Below, in pieces: positions 1 to 5,145 of a stretch of 5,145 bases of DNA. This stretch comes from an uncultured Anaerolineales bacterium (GTDB taxonomy: Bacteria > Chloroflexota > Anaerolineae > Anaerolineales > UBA11657). The notes under the pieces are model-generated. The model was not told where the DNA came from. It saw only the letters and a program-made list of their open reading frames with translations, and searched no databases. The translations under genes and the position numbers were made by a program. The stretch is taken from assembly GCA_913031335.1 (NCBI GenBank), contig CAJWGI010000119.1, positions 1-5,145 of the forward strand. Reading direction: 5' to 3'. Position 1 is the first letter of the stretch; every line of letters begins with the position of its first letter.

Positions 1-407
1 TCGACGCGCACCACACGATAGAAGATACCGCGCTGGCGTTGGGGCAGGCCTTCGATCATGCGCTGGACGATCGTAAAGGCATCGCGCGCATGGGGGCTGC
101 TTTCGTGCCCATGGATGAAGCCTTGACGCATGTGGCGGTCGACCTTTCCGGACGCCCGTATTCAGTGATGCAGGCTGAGTGGCACACGCCTGCCATTGGG
201 CAGTTCCCGACCAGTCTGGTGGCACATTTTTTTGAATCGCTGGCGGTGACTATGCGGGCAAATCTGCACGCCCGTGTGCTCTACGGGCGCGATGACCATC
301 ATCAGGCCGAAGCGCTCTTCAAGGCGCTGGCGCGCGCGCTGGACGTGGCCACGCAGCTGGACCCGCGCCGGGGTGGTGTGGTGCCCAGTACGAAGGGCAG
401 TCTGTGA
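1..407 (+). CDS. hisB: Imidazoleglycerol-phosphate dehydratase, 3' part (5' end outside window)
   Basis: This enzyme dehydrates imidazole glycerol phosphate to imidazole acetol phosphate (EC 4.2.1.19) in cytosolic histidine synthesis. The frame is open from the left edge (first full codon at 3) and gives 134 residues ending in PSTKGSL, the usual C-terminus of the family. The first metal-binding motif, HHTIED, is at fragment residues 3-8. The second, HHQAEA, is at 99-104. VPMDEAL and VDLSGRP, also typical, lie between them at 36-51. A standalone enzyme is about 195 residues, so roughly 60 N-terminal residues are missing. Whether an N-terminal histidinol-phosphatase domain is fused, as in the E. 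coli HisB, cannot be seen. A TTG codon at 39 is internal and is not the start. The stop overlaps the next gene's GTG start by 4 bases. Identification is near certain. Confidence 0.97.
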   Translation, partial: DAHHTIEDTALALGQAFDHALDDRKGIARMGAAFVPMDEALTHVAVDLSGRPYSVMQAEWHTPAIGQFPTSLVAHFFESLAVTMRANLHARVLYGRDDHHQAEALFKALARALDVATQLDPRRGGVVPSTKGSL

Positions 408-853
408 GCGTGGAAGCATTGCGCACCCGCCCTTACCAGCCCGCCGATGAAAAAGCAGTTGTCAGTCTCTGGCTGCGCTGTGGTCTGGTGGTGCCGCACA
501 ACAACCCGCTCCGCGATATTCGGCGCAAACTGAAAATCAACCCGGAATGGTTTCTAGTTGGCACGCGTACCGGAGAAATCGTGGCGACTTGCATGTTTGG
601 CTATGATGGACATCGCGGCTCGATTAATTACCTGGCTGTTGCACCAGAGCAGCAGCGGCGTGGCATTGCTGCGAAAATGATGCAAGCATCGGAAAACATA
701 TTGTGCTCTGTCGGCTGCCCAAAGATCAATCTACAGGTGCGGGATGCCAACAAAGTGGTCATCGAATTCTACGAGAGCATTGGCTATGTTGCTGATAACA
801 TCGTGAATATGGGAAAGCGCCTCGAACATGACGAACCATATCGCGTTGATTGA
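404..853 (+). CDS. YpeA-like GNAT family N-acetyltransferase
   Basis: This is a 149-residue, single-domain protein of the GNAT acyl-CoA N-acyltransferase fold. The acetyl-CoA pyrophosphate-binding motif A is visible as QRRGIA (84-89), preceded by the strand INYLAVAPE (74-82). Other landmarks are LWLRCGL (22-28), GYDGHRGS (66-73), GCPKINLQV (104-112), FYESIGY (122-128) and the ending [10 protein letters not shown] (137-146). From memory, this pattern closely matches E. coli YpeA, whose physiological substrate is not established to my knowledge. The chosen GTG start shares GTGA with the hisB stop and has an AAGGG ribosome-binding site at 393-397. The 3' end overlaps hisH by 26 bases. The conserved C-terminal segment lies mostly ahead of and partly within that overlap, so the overlap looks genuine. 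The setting inside a his operon suggests co-expression, but no histidine-pathway reaction is known to need it. The acetyl acceptor (a small molecule, an amino acid or a protein) cannot be told. Confidence 0.9.
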   Translation: MSVEALRTRPYQPADEKAVVSLWLRCGLVVPHNNPLRDIRRKLKINPEWFLVGTRTGEIVATCMFGYDGHRGSINYLAVAPEQQRRGIAAKMMQASENILCSVGCPKINLQVRDANKVVIEFYESIGYVADNIVNMGKRLEHDEPYRVD

Positions 854-1439
854 TCACGGCGTGGGCAACCTGCGCTCGGTAGAAAAGGCGTTGGCTGCGG
901 TCGGAGCAAATGTCGTGCTTACCCGCGAAGCGGACGTAATCGCTGCCGCCGAGAAAATCGTGCTGCCCGGGGTGGGCGCATTTGGCGATTGTATGCGTGG
1001 GCTGCACGCCAGCAATCTACTGCAACTTATCATGCAGCTGGCGGGTGAGCGCCCATTTTTGGGGATCTGTGTCGGGATGCAGATGTTGTTCGAATCCAGT
1101 GATGAGATGGGCAGTCACCCCGGGTTGGGGCTGCTTCCCGGGGTTGTCACCCGCTTTACTGCGACCGACATTCGCATTCCGCACACCGGCTGGAATCAAC
1201 TGGAACCCACCGGCGACCATCCGCTGTTAGCGGGTATTCCGGCGGGCAGTTATGCTTATTTCAATCATAGCTATTGTTGCGCGCCGAAGGATTCCGCCGA
1301 TGTGCTGACATACACGGATTATGGCGGTCGCTTTGCTTCCGTGGTCGGGCGCGGGCACATGTATGGCATCCAGTGCCATCCAGAAAAAAGCCAGCAGGTT
1401 GGCCTGCAGATATTACGCAATTTTTTGGAGCAGGGGTGA
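828..1439 (+). CDS. hisH: Imidazole glycerol phosphate synthase, glutaminase subunit
   Basis: This 203-residue class I glutamine amidotransferase hydrolyses glutamine and channels ammonia to HisF for synthesis of imidazole glycerol phosphate and AICAR. The catalytic triad is visible: nucleophile Cys81 in GICVGMQ (79-85), and His184 and Glu186 in QCHPEKS (182-188). The family landmarks VLPGVGAFGDCM (45-56), HTGWN (119-123) and FNHSYC (145-150) are present. Length is normal for the family (about 200). The ATG at 828 gives the usual N-terminus, [14 protein letters not shown]. Where many homologues read DYG, this one reads DHG (9-11), a mild variation. The gene begins inside the end of the acetyltransferase gene in another frame. 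A purine run at 811-816 is a weak and rather distant ribosome site, so translation is probably coupled. hisA starts 4 bases before this gene ends. Confidence 0.97.
   Translation: MTNHIALIDHGVGNLRSVEKALAAVGANVVLTREADVIAAAEKIVLPGVGAFGDCMRGLHASNLLQLIMQLAGERPFLGICVGMQMLFESSDEMGSHPGLGLLPGVVTRFTATDIRIPHTGWNQLEPTGDHPLLAGIPAGSYAYFNHSYCCAPKDSADVLTYTDYGGRFASVVGRGHMYGIQCHPEKSQQVGLQILRNFLEQG
1427..1430 (+). promoter_or_regulatory. Ribosome-binding site of hisA (decides the start)
   Basis: GGAG lies five bases upstream of the GTG at 1436, inside the last codons of hisH. It supports that GTG over the in-frame GTG at 1445 and over the much earlier in-frame ATG at 1274, which would add 54 non-homologous residues lying entirely inside hisH. 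Confidence 0.65.
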
Positions 1440-2182
1440 GTACGGTGGCGGATTTCGTTGTCTTTCCGGCGATTGACTTGCGCGAGGGGCAGGTGGTGCG
1501 CTTGCGCCAGGGCGACCCGGCGCAACAGACAATCTATTCCAACGACCCGCGCGCTGCTGCCGAACGCTGGCTGGCGGCGGGCACCGAATGGCTGCACGTG
1601 GTTAATCTGGATGGAGCTTTTGGGGAAGCTGCCGATGCCAATCTGGCAGCCCTGGGTAAGATTATGGAGGTCGGCGCGAAAGTGCAGTTTGGCGGCGGTT
1701 TGCGCGCGCTGGATGCGATTGAACACGCGTTGGATCTAGGCGTTAGCCGCGTTGTGCTGGGTACTGTGGCTGTCACACAGCCGGAGATGGTGGATGCGGC
1801 TTTGGCGATGTTTACGCCGGAACGGGTTGCGGTCGGGGTTGACGCACGCGATGGTATGGTGCAGGTGCGAGGTTGGCGAGAAGGTTCGGCTTATACCACT
1901 GTCCAGCTGGGAGAGCGGCTGCAAATGCAGGGCGTGCGCCTGGTGATTTTTACCGATATCACGCGTGATGGGGTGGGCACCGGGCTGAATCTGGCGGCAA
2001 CCGTTGCGCTGGCCGAGCAGACCGGCTTGCAGGTGATTGCTTCTGGCGGAGTTCACACCGCTGCGGACGTGCTGGCCGCGCGCGATGCCGGACTGGGAGG
2101 CGCGATTATCGGGCGCGCGCTGTATGAGGGGACAATTGAGCTTGCCGATTTGTTGGCGAAAATTGTGCATAATGAAACGTGA
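1436..2182 (+). CDS. hisA: Phosphoribosyl-formimino-AICAR-phosphate isomerase (ProFAR isomerase)
   Basis: This enzyme catalyses the Amadori rearrangement of ProFAR to PRFAR (EC 5.3.1.16), using a (beta-alpha)8 barrel. With the GTG start at 1436 it has 248 residues, close to the usual 240-250. The catalytic aspartates are Asp14 in FPAIDLREG (10-18) and Asp136 in VGVDARDG (133-140). The two phosphate-binding regions appear as FGGGLR (85-90) with VVLGT (106-110), and IASGGV (201-206) with GAIIGRALY (222-230). FTDITRDGVGTG (172-183) is also typical. The start overlaps the hisH stop in a GTGA. GTG at 1445 would remove three residues and remains possible. The last codons and the stop fall inside a degenerate heptad repeat, so the C-terminal NET (246-248) is repeat-encoded. 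A dual HisA/TrpF role cannot be judged from this window. Identification is near certain. Confidence 0.97.
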   Translation: MSTVADFVVFPAIDLREGQVVRLRQGDPAQQTIYSNDPRAAAERWLAAGTEWLHVVNLDGAFGEAADANLAALGKIMEVGAKVQFGGGLRALDAIEHALDLGVSRVVLGTVAVTQPEMVDAALAMFTPERVAVGVDARDGMVQVRGWREGSAYTTVQLGERLQMQGVRLVIFTDITRDGVGTGLNLAATVALAEQTGLQVIASGGVHTAADVLAARDAGLGGAIIGRALYEGTIELADLLAKIVHNET

Positions 2183-2200
2183 AGCGTGAAACGTAAAATG
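2173..2200 (+). repeat. Degenerate heptanucleotide tandem repeat across the hisA stop
   Basis: Four consecutive 7-base units can be read: TGAAACG (2173-2179), TGAAGCG (2180-2186), TGAAACG (2187-2193) and TAAAATG (2194-2200). The first and third are identical, the second differs by one base and the fourth by two. The hisA stop codon TGA (2180-2182) is the first three bases of the second unit. A further seven bases, TTGACTG, keep the spacing but little of the sequence. Heptanucleotide tandem repeats are known in cyanobacterial genomes (the STRR class). Whether this array is part of a genome-wide family here is not visible. Confidence 0.7.
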
Positions 2201-2265
2201 TTGACTGTACGCATGGTTTTTCGTTATTCGCGCAATCCGTTTCTCATCCGTTATATCCGTTGATC
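2183..2265. other. hisA-hisF intergenic region (83 bases)
   Basis: This is the only sizeable gap in the window. Its left part continues the heptad repeat and its right part is pyrimidine-rich with three ATCCGTT copies. No stem-loop followed by a T-run is visible, so a terminator is not supported. TTGACT at 2201-2206 resembles a -35 box, but nothing at 17-18 bases spacing is a good -10 (TATTCG at 2225-2230 is the nearest). TATATC at 2252-2257 resembles a -10 close to the hisF ATG but lacks a matching -35. An internal promoter is therefore only a possibility. Confidence 0.5.
2235..2261 (+). repeat. Three ATCCGTT direct repeats just upstream of hisF
   Basis: Identical ATCCGTT heptamers occupy 2235-2241, 2246-2252 and 2255-2261, with centres 11 and 9 bases apart. 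The last ends four bases before the hisF ATG and takes the place where a Shine-Dalgarno sequence would be expected. A related TTCGTTATTCG lies just upstream at 2220-2230. They could be a binding site, a repeat family member, or chance in a pyrimidine-rich spacer. Confidence 0.55.
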
Positions 2266-3024
2266 ATGCTGGCAAAACGCATCATCCCCTGTCTGGATAT
2301 CAAAGATGGCCGCGTGGTCAAGGGCGTCAATTTTGTTAATCTGCGTGATGCTGGTGATCCGGTAGAACAGGCACGACTTTATGACCGCATGGGCGCGGAT
2401 GAGCTTGTTTTTCTCGATATTTCCGCCACCCATCGCGGGCACCAGACTGTGATTGACGTGGTGCGGCACGTGGCCGACCAGGTTTTCATGCCGCTTACCG
2501 TGGGCGGTGGCATCCGCGCAGTGGACGATATGCGTGGCATCTTGTTGGCCGGGGCGGATAAAATCAGTGTCAATTCCGCCGCGGTGCGCGAGCCGCAATT
2601 GCTGACGCGCGGAGCAGAACGCTTCGGCAGCCAGTGCATCGTGCTTGCTATTGACGCGAAGAAAATCGCAGATCGCAGCTGGGAGGTGTATGTCAACGGC
2701 GGGCGCAAGCCGACCGGAATTGATGCGCTGCAGTGGGCACAACGCGGCGTGGCGCTGGGTGCTGGCGAGATTCTGCTCACCAGCATGGAAACTGATGGCG
2801 TGATGGACGGCTTCGATATGTCGTTGACGCGCGCGGTTGCCGATGCGGTCAATGTGCCGGTGATTGCCAGTGGCGGCGCCGGGCATCCGGATCACTTCGC
2901 GGATGTGCTAGCCGAGGCGCGCGCAGCCGCTGCTCTGGCAGCTTCTGTTTTTCACGATAATGTGCTGACCATTGCTGAAGTCAAACAATGCCTCGTTGAG
3001 CGCGGGGTGGCGGTGAGGGTGTAA
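2266..3024 (+). CDS. hisF: Imidazole glycerol phosphate synthase, cyclase subunit
   Basis: HisF uses ammonia delivered by HisH to convert PRFAR into imidazole glycerol phosphate and AICAR (EC 4.3.2.10). It is a (beta-alpha)8 barrel related to HisA. The 252 residues match the family length. The catalytic acid/base residues fall at the standard numbers: Asp11 in IIPCLD (6-11) and Asp130 in LAIDAKK (127-133). Further landmarks are [18 protein letters not shown] (17-34), LTVGGGIR (77-84), SVNSAAV (101-107), VYVNGGR (141-147), [14 protein letters not shown] (165-178), VIASGGAG (199-206) and [10 protein letters not shown] (221-230). The ATG at 2266 gives the canonical [15 protein letters not shown] two codons earlier is rejected on homology. 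No purine-rich ribosome site precedes the start, unlike hisI or hisE. hisI begins two bases after the stop. Identification is near certain. Confidence 0.98.
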   Translation: MLAKRIIPCLDIKDGRVVKGVNFVNLRDAGDPVEQARLYDRMGADELVFLDISATHRGHQTVIDVVRHVADQVFMPLTVGGGIRAVDDMRGILLAGADKISVNSAAVREPQLLTRGAERFGSQCIVLAIDAKKIADRSWEVYVNGGRKPTGIDALQWAQRGVALGAGEILLTSMETDGVMDGFDMSLTRAVADAVNVPVIASGGAGHPDHFADVLAEARAAAALAASVFHDNVLTIAEVKQCLVERGVAVRV

Positions 3025-3026
3025 TC

Positions 3027-3341
3027 ATGGAAAAACTAAAGTTCGACGCCAATGGCCTGATAACGGCCGTGCTGCAAGACGCGGACAGCGGCTCGGTGCT
3101 GATGGTCGCCTGGATGAATGCCGAGGCGCTGCGCCTGACGCAGACAACCGGCGAAACGCACCTCTGGAGCCGCAGTCGGCGGGAACTGTGGCGCAAGGGG
3201 GCAACTTCCGGCAATGTGATGCGCGTGCAGGAAATCCGCGTGGATTGCGATGGGGACACGCTGCTTCTACAGGTGGACCCGGCCGGGCCAGCTTGTCACA
3301 CCGGCAAGCAGTCCTGCTTCTTCACGGAACTGGATGCTTGA
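3027..3341 (+). CDS. hisI: Phosphoribosyl-AMP cyclohydrolase
   Basis: HisI hydrolyses the adenine ring of phosphoribosyl-AMP to give ProFAR (EC 3.5.4.19). The 104-residue protein is a compact standalone enzyme without the HisE domain that is fused in many bacteria. Visible motifs are VAWMNAEAL (27-35), [18 protein letters not shown] (46-63), [11 protein letters not shown] (73-83) and [12 protein letters not shown] (87-98). Cys74, Cys90 and Cys97 are the expected zinc ligands, with 16- and 7-residue spacing as remembered for the M. thermoautotrophicum enzyme. The acidic residues of DCDGD (73-77) fit the magnesium site. The ATG has a good ribosome site, GAGGG at 3015-3019, within the end of hisF. 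The next gene begins two bases after the stop. Identification is near certain. Confidence 0.97.
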   Translation: MEKLKFDANGLITAVLQDADSGSVLMVAWMNAEALRLTQTTGETHLWSRSRRELWRKGATSGNVMRVQEIRVDCDGDTLLLQVDPAGPACHTGKQSCFFTELDA

Positions 3342-3343
3342 GA

Positions 3344-4003
3344 ATGCTGTTTAGACCGGTTAACCGACAGCGGTTTTGGCGCGATTTTTTCGTAATCCAG
3401 CTTGGCTTCGCCGTGTTTGCTTTTGCCATCGCGGTTGTGATTCGCGCCAATCTGGGCGCTTCTTCCTGGGCCGTGCTGGAAGTGGCGCTCGCGCAGATTA
3501 TCCACATTACACCCGGTACGGCTTCGGTGCTGGTCGGAGCGGTGGTACTCCTAATGGCGCTGGCGATGCGCGAGTCGGTCGGGTGGGGTACCGTGGCGAA
3601 CATACTCAGCATCGGACCGTGGGAGGATCTCTTTCTCTGGCTGATCCCCGTCGCCCGAGCGAACCTGCCGTTGCAGCTGCTTTATCTTCTGGCCGGCCTG
3701 ATAGCTATGAGCATCGGCAGCGCGATTTACATCGGCATCAATGCCGGCGCCGGGCCGCGCGACAGCTTAATGATGGCTGTGGCGCGCATCACTCCGCTGG
3801 ACGTGCGCTCAGCACGGGTCATAATCGAAACCACGGTCGTGCTGGGGGGATGGCTGCTGGGTGGGCCGCTGGGCGTGGGTACGGTGCTCTTTGCGCTACT
3901 AATCGGGCCCGGGGTGCAGATTGCCTTTCGGTTGTTCCGCATGGAAACATATTCGCGTCACCGAGAGGCTCCGGTGGCGGCGTCAACTTCATCGGGTGAT
4001 TGA
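3344..4003 (+). CDS. YczE-like integral membrane protein
   Basis: This is a 219-residue polytopic inner-membrane protein. Hydrophobic stretches lie at about 15-35, 58-76, 108-132, 157-175 and 177-197, with a further possible segment near 84-102, so five or six transmembrane helices are likely. The N-terminus is basic (RPVNRQRFWR) and a hydrophilic tail follows residue 199. The conserved-looking parts are RANLGASSW (34-42), a GT-x-x-N at 82-86, the loop GAGPRDSLM (135-143), and RVIIETTVVLGGWLLGG (158-174) with GVGTVLFALLIGPG (177-190). From memory this is the pattern of the YczE/YitT-like family. B. subtilis YczE lies by sfp and its Bacillus relatives affect lipopeptide production, but no transport substrate is established to my knowledge. 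The ATG at 3344 lies two bases after hisI. A TTG at 3338 would overlap the hisI stop and add only two residues. A longer in-frame start at 3188 sits inside hisI and is rejected. Confidence 0.85.
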   Translation: MLFRPVNRQRFWRDFFVIQLGFAVFAFAIAVVIRANLGASSWAVLEVALAQIIHITPGTASVLVGAVVLLMALAMRESVGWGTVANILSIGPWEDLFLWLIPVARANLPLQLLYLLAGLIAMSIGSAIYIGINAGAGPRDSLMMAVARITPLDVRSARVIIETTVVLGGWLLGGPLGVGTVLFALLIGPGVQIAFRLFRMETYSRHREAPVAASTSSGD

Positions 4004-4004
4004 A

Positions 4005-4283
4005 ATGAGTTTTCTACACGCATTGCAGCAGATAATCATGGATCGCAAAGCGCGACCCACGCCTGATTCCTACACGGCCAGCCTGTTCGCAGCCGGGGAA
4101 AACGAGATAATGAAGAAAATCGGCGAGGAAGCGATGGAGGTCATTTTGGCCGCAAAGAGCCAGGGCGGTGAACGCGTCATCTCCGAGACCGCCGACCTTT
4201 TCTACCACGTGCTGGTGTTGCTGGCAGAGCGTGATCTGAGCCTGGCGCAGGTGGAAGCCGAACTGGAGCGACGCCATCGGTGA
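4005..4283 (+). CDS. hisE: Phosphoribosyl-ATP pyrophosphohydrolase
   Basis: HisE hydrolyses phosphoribosyl-ATP to phosphoribosyl-AMP and pyrophosphate (EC 3.6.1.31), the second step of histidine synthesis. The 92-residue, all-alpha protein belongs to the MazG-like NTP-pyrophosphohydrolase fold. The metal-binding acidic residues are visible as the EExxE motif Glu41, Glu42 and Glu45 in IGEEAMEV (39-46), and the ExxD motif Glu61 and Asp64 in SETADLFYH (60-68). PTPDSYTASLF (18-28) is also typical. The ATG at 4005 is preceded by GGTGA at 3995-3999, five bases away, and lies one base after the stop of the membrane protein gene. It is a free-standing hisE, separated from hisI by that gene. The HAD gene starts in the GTGA at its stop. 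Identification is near certain. Confidence 0.96.
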   Translation: MSFLHALQQIIMDRKARPTPDSYTASLFAAGENEIMKKIGEEAMEVILAAKSQGGERVISETADLFYHVLVLLAERDLSLAQVEAELERRHR

Positions 4284-5145
4284 GCACCAGCGTATATCTT
4301 CTTGATGTTGACGGTGTGTTGCTGCACCCGGGCGGTTATCGCGAGGCGCTGAACCGTACTATCAATTATTTTTCGCAGGCGATGGGGTGGGGCGACTGCG
4401 CGCCGGAGGACGCCACAGCGCTGGTGTTCGAGGCGAATGGGATTACCAGCGAATGGGATATGAGCGCGATCTGCCTCGCCGCGCTTTTCGGGGCCGTCTG
4501 GCAGCATGATCCCGGCCTGCAATTGCCCTGCTCGGTGCCGGCTGCCCTCGCGCTGGTACGCGGGCGCGGCGTCCCGCCGCAGCGCGTGGATTTCGCGCAG
4601 ACAGCGCGGATTGTTGCGGCGGAAATGCGTCCTGGTGAATACCCGGCGCTGGCGGCGCCGCGTGCCTTTTCGTGCGCGCTGAATTCCTCACCGAGCGGCG
4701 CGGGCCGTGGAGCGCTGACCGCTCTGTTGGATGAGATATTGCTCACCACCCGCGATATTCACCGTTCGCACACGCTGTCGGTATTCCAGACACTCGCTCT
4801 CGGCAGCGCCGCTTTCGAGCAGACATATTCCCTCGCGCCGCCGTTCGAGACCGCTTCAATGATAGAGGAGAACGACCGCCCACTCATTTCGCGCGATAAC
4901 CGGCAAAGGCTATTGCGCGCGACCGGATCAGGCGAAATAAAAGCGGCGGTCTTCACCGCGCGGCCGTCGCTGCCGCCGCGCGGAACGCGGGACGGCACGG
5001 GTTATTTTACTCCCGAAGCGGAGTTGGCCGTGCAATTGGTCGGGTTGGATACGCTGCCGATGATTGGCTTCGGGCGCCTGCAGTGGCTGGCGCAAGAGCG
5101 CGGCGGTGACGCGGATCTGTGGGTCAAGCCGGCGCCGATTCACGC
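4280..5145 (+). CDS. HAD-superfamily phosphatase with large cap insert, 5' part (3' end outside window)
   Basis: The frame is open from the GTG at 4280, sharing GTGA with the hisE stop, to the right edge: 288 codons without a stop. HAD motif I is DVDGV (9-13), with nucleophile Asp9 and acid/base Asp11. Motif II is VFTARPS (224-230) with Thr226. Motif III is VKPAP (282-286) with Lys283. Motif IV, the metal-binding acidic pair, would lie beyond the window. About 210 residues separate motifs I and II, so a large cap is inserted at the C1 position, much bigger than the roughly 80-residue cap of common subfamily IA enzymes. GYREALNRTINYF (19-31), an EWD at 63-65 (after GIT) and TLALGSAAFEQTY (171-183) recall a HAD subfamily IA group that I remember being linked with, or fused to, HisC. 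Dephosphorylation of histidinol phosphate is therefore a plausible role but unproven. A different phosphatase substrate is equally compatible with the motifs. Confidence 0.8.
   Translation, partial: MSTSVYLLDVDGVLLHPGGYREALNRTINYFSQAMGWGDCAPEDATALVFEANGITSEWDMSAICLAALFGAVWQHDPGLQLPCSVPAALALVRGRGVPPQRVDFAQTARIVAAEMRPGEYPALAAPRAFSCALNSSPSGAGRGALTALLDEILLTTRDIHRSHTLSVFQTLALGSAAFEQTYSLAPPFETASMIEENDRPLISRDNRQRLLRATGSGEIKAAVFTARPSLPPRGTRDGTGYFTPEAELAVQLVGLDTLPMIGFGRLQWLAQERGGDADLWVKPAPIH

Noticed and set aside
1274..1435. A longer hisA with an ATG start at 1274 inside hisH
   Set aside because: The extra 54 residues are hisH read in another frame and match no HisA N-terminus. The GTG at 1436 has a GGAG site and gives the usual family length.
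2201..2230. TTGACT as the -35 box of an internal hisF promoter
   Set aside because: The -35 match is good but the best -10 at suitable spacing is poor (TATTCG), so a promoter is not called as a feature.
2251..2895. Long antisense open frame opposite hisF (214 codons)
   Set aside because: It is a shadow of the hisF codon pattern with no recognisable domain, and hisF itself is unmistakable.
3188..3343. A longer membrane protein starting at 3188 inside hisI
   Set aside because: The extension overlaps half of hisI in another frame and is not hydrophobic. ATG at 3344 fits the operon spacing.
3376..3999. 207-codon frame on the + strand within the membrane protein gene
   Set aside because: It is rich in Arg, Gly and Ala with no family features, as expected from an out-of-frame reading of a GC-rich gene. 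The overlapping frame has clear membrane helices and conserved motifs.
3921..4004. A longer hisE starting at 3921
   Set aside because: The extra residues come from the membrane protein's end in another frame. ATG at 4005 has a GGTGA site and yields the normal HisE N-terminus and length.
4759..5143. Two antisense frames in the right end of the window
   Set aside because: Both lie opposite the HAD gene, which keeps an uninterrupted frame with three ordered HAD motifs. The antisense proteins show no recognisable motifs.

Overview
The window is the distal part of a histidine-biosynthesis operon. Nine genes all lie on the + strand, in the order hisB (3' part) - GNAT acetyltransferase - hisH - hisA - hisF - hisI - polytopic membrane protein - hisE - HAD-family phosphatase (5' part). 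It is a moderately GC-rich bacterial sequence. The wording of HisA and HisF, including the HisA run LHVVNLDGAFGE, reminds me most of Chloroflexota (Anaerolineae-like) proteins. That is an impression from memory, not a search result. A proteobacterial source is not excluded, because the B-H-A-F-I-E order is also common there.

Layout. Positions 1-407 hold the C-terminal two thirds of imidazoleglycerol-phosphate dehydratase. Positions 404-853 encode a YpeA-like GNAT acetyltransferase that overlaps hisH by 26 bases. hisH (828-1439) and hisA (1436-2182) follow with a 4-base overlap. The only real gap in the window is 2183-2265. It carries degenerate heptad repeats that begin inside the 3' end of hisA, and three copies of ATCCGTT just before hisF. 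hisF (2266-3024) and hisI (3027-3341) are almost contiguous. A YczE-like membrane protein (3344-4003) separates hisI from hisE (4005-4283). A HAD-superfamily gene begins at 4280 and runs off the right edge.

How the genes work together. HisE hydrolyses phosphoribosyl-ATP to phosphoribosyl-AMP, HisI opens the adenine ring, and HisA isomerises the product. The HisH-HisF glutamine amidotransferase/cyclase then makes imidazole glycerol phosphate and AICAR, and HisB dehydrates the former. The later steps need an aminotransferase (HisC), a histidinol-phosphate phosphatase and HisD, none of which is identified here. The terminal HAD gene is a plausible candidate for the phosphatase. hisG, hisD and hisC would be expected upstream or elsewhere. 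The two genes with no known histidine role (GNAT and membrane protein) are packed as tightly as the his genes, so co-expression is likely. There is no RNA gene, insertion sequence, CRISPR array or convincing terminator in the window.
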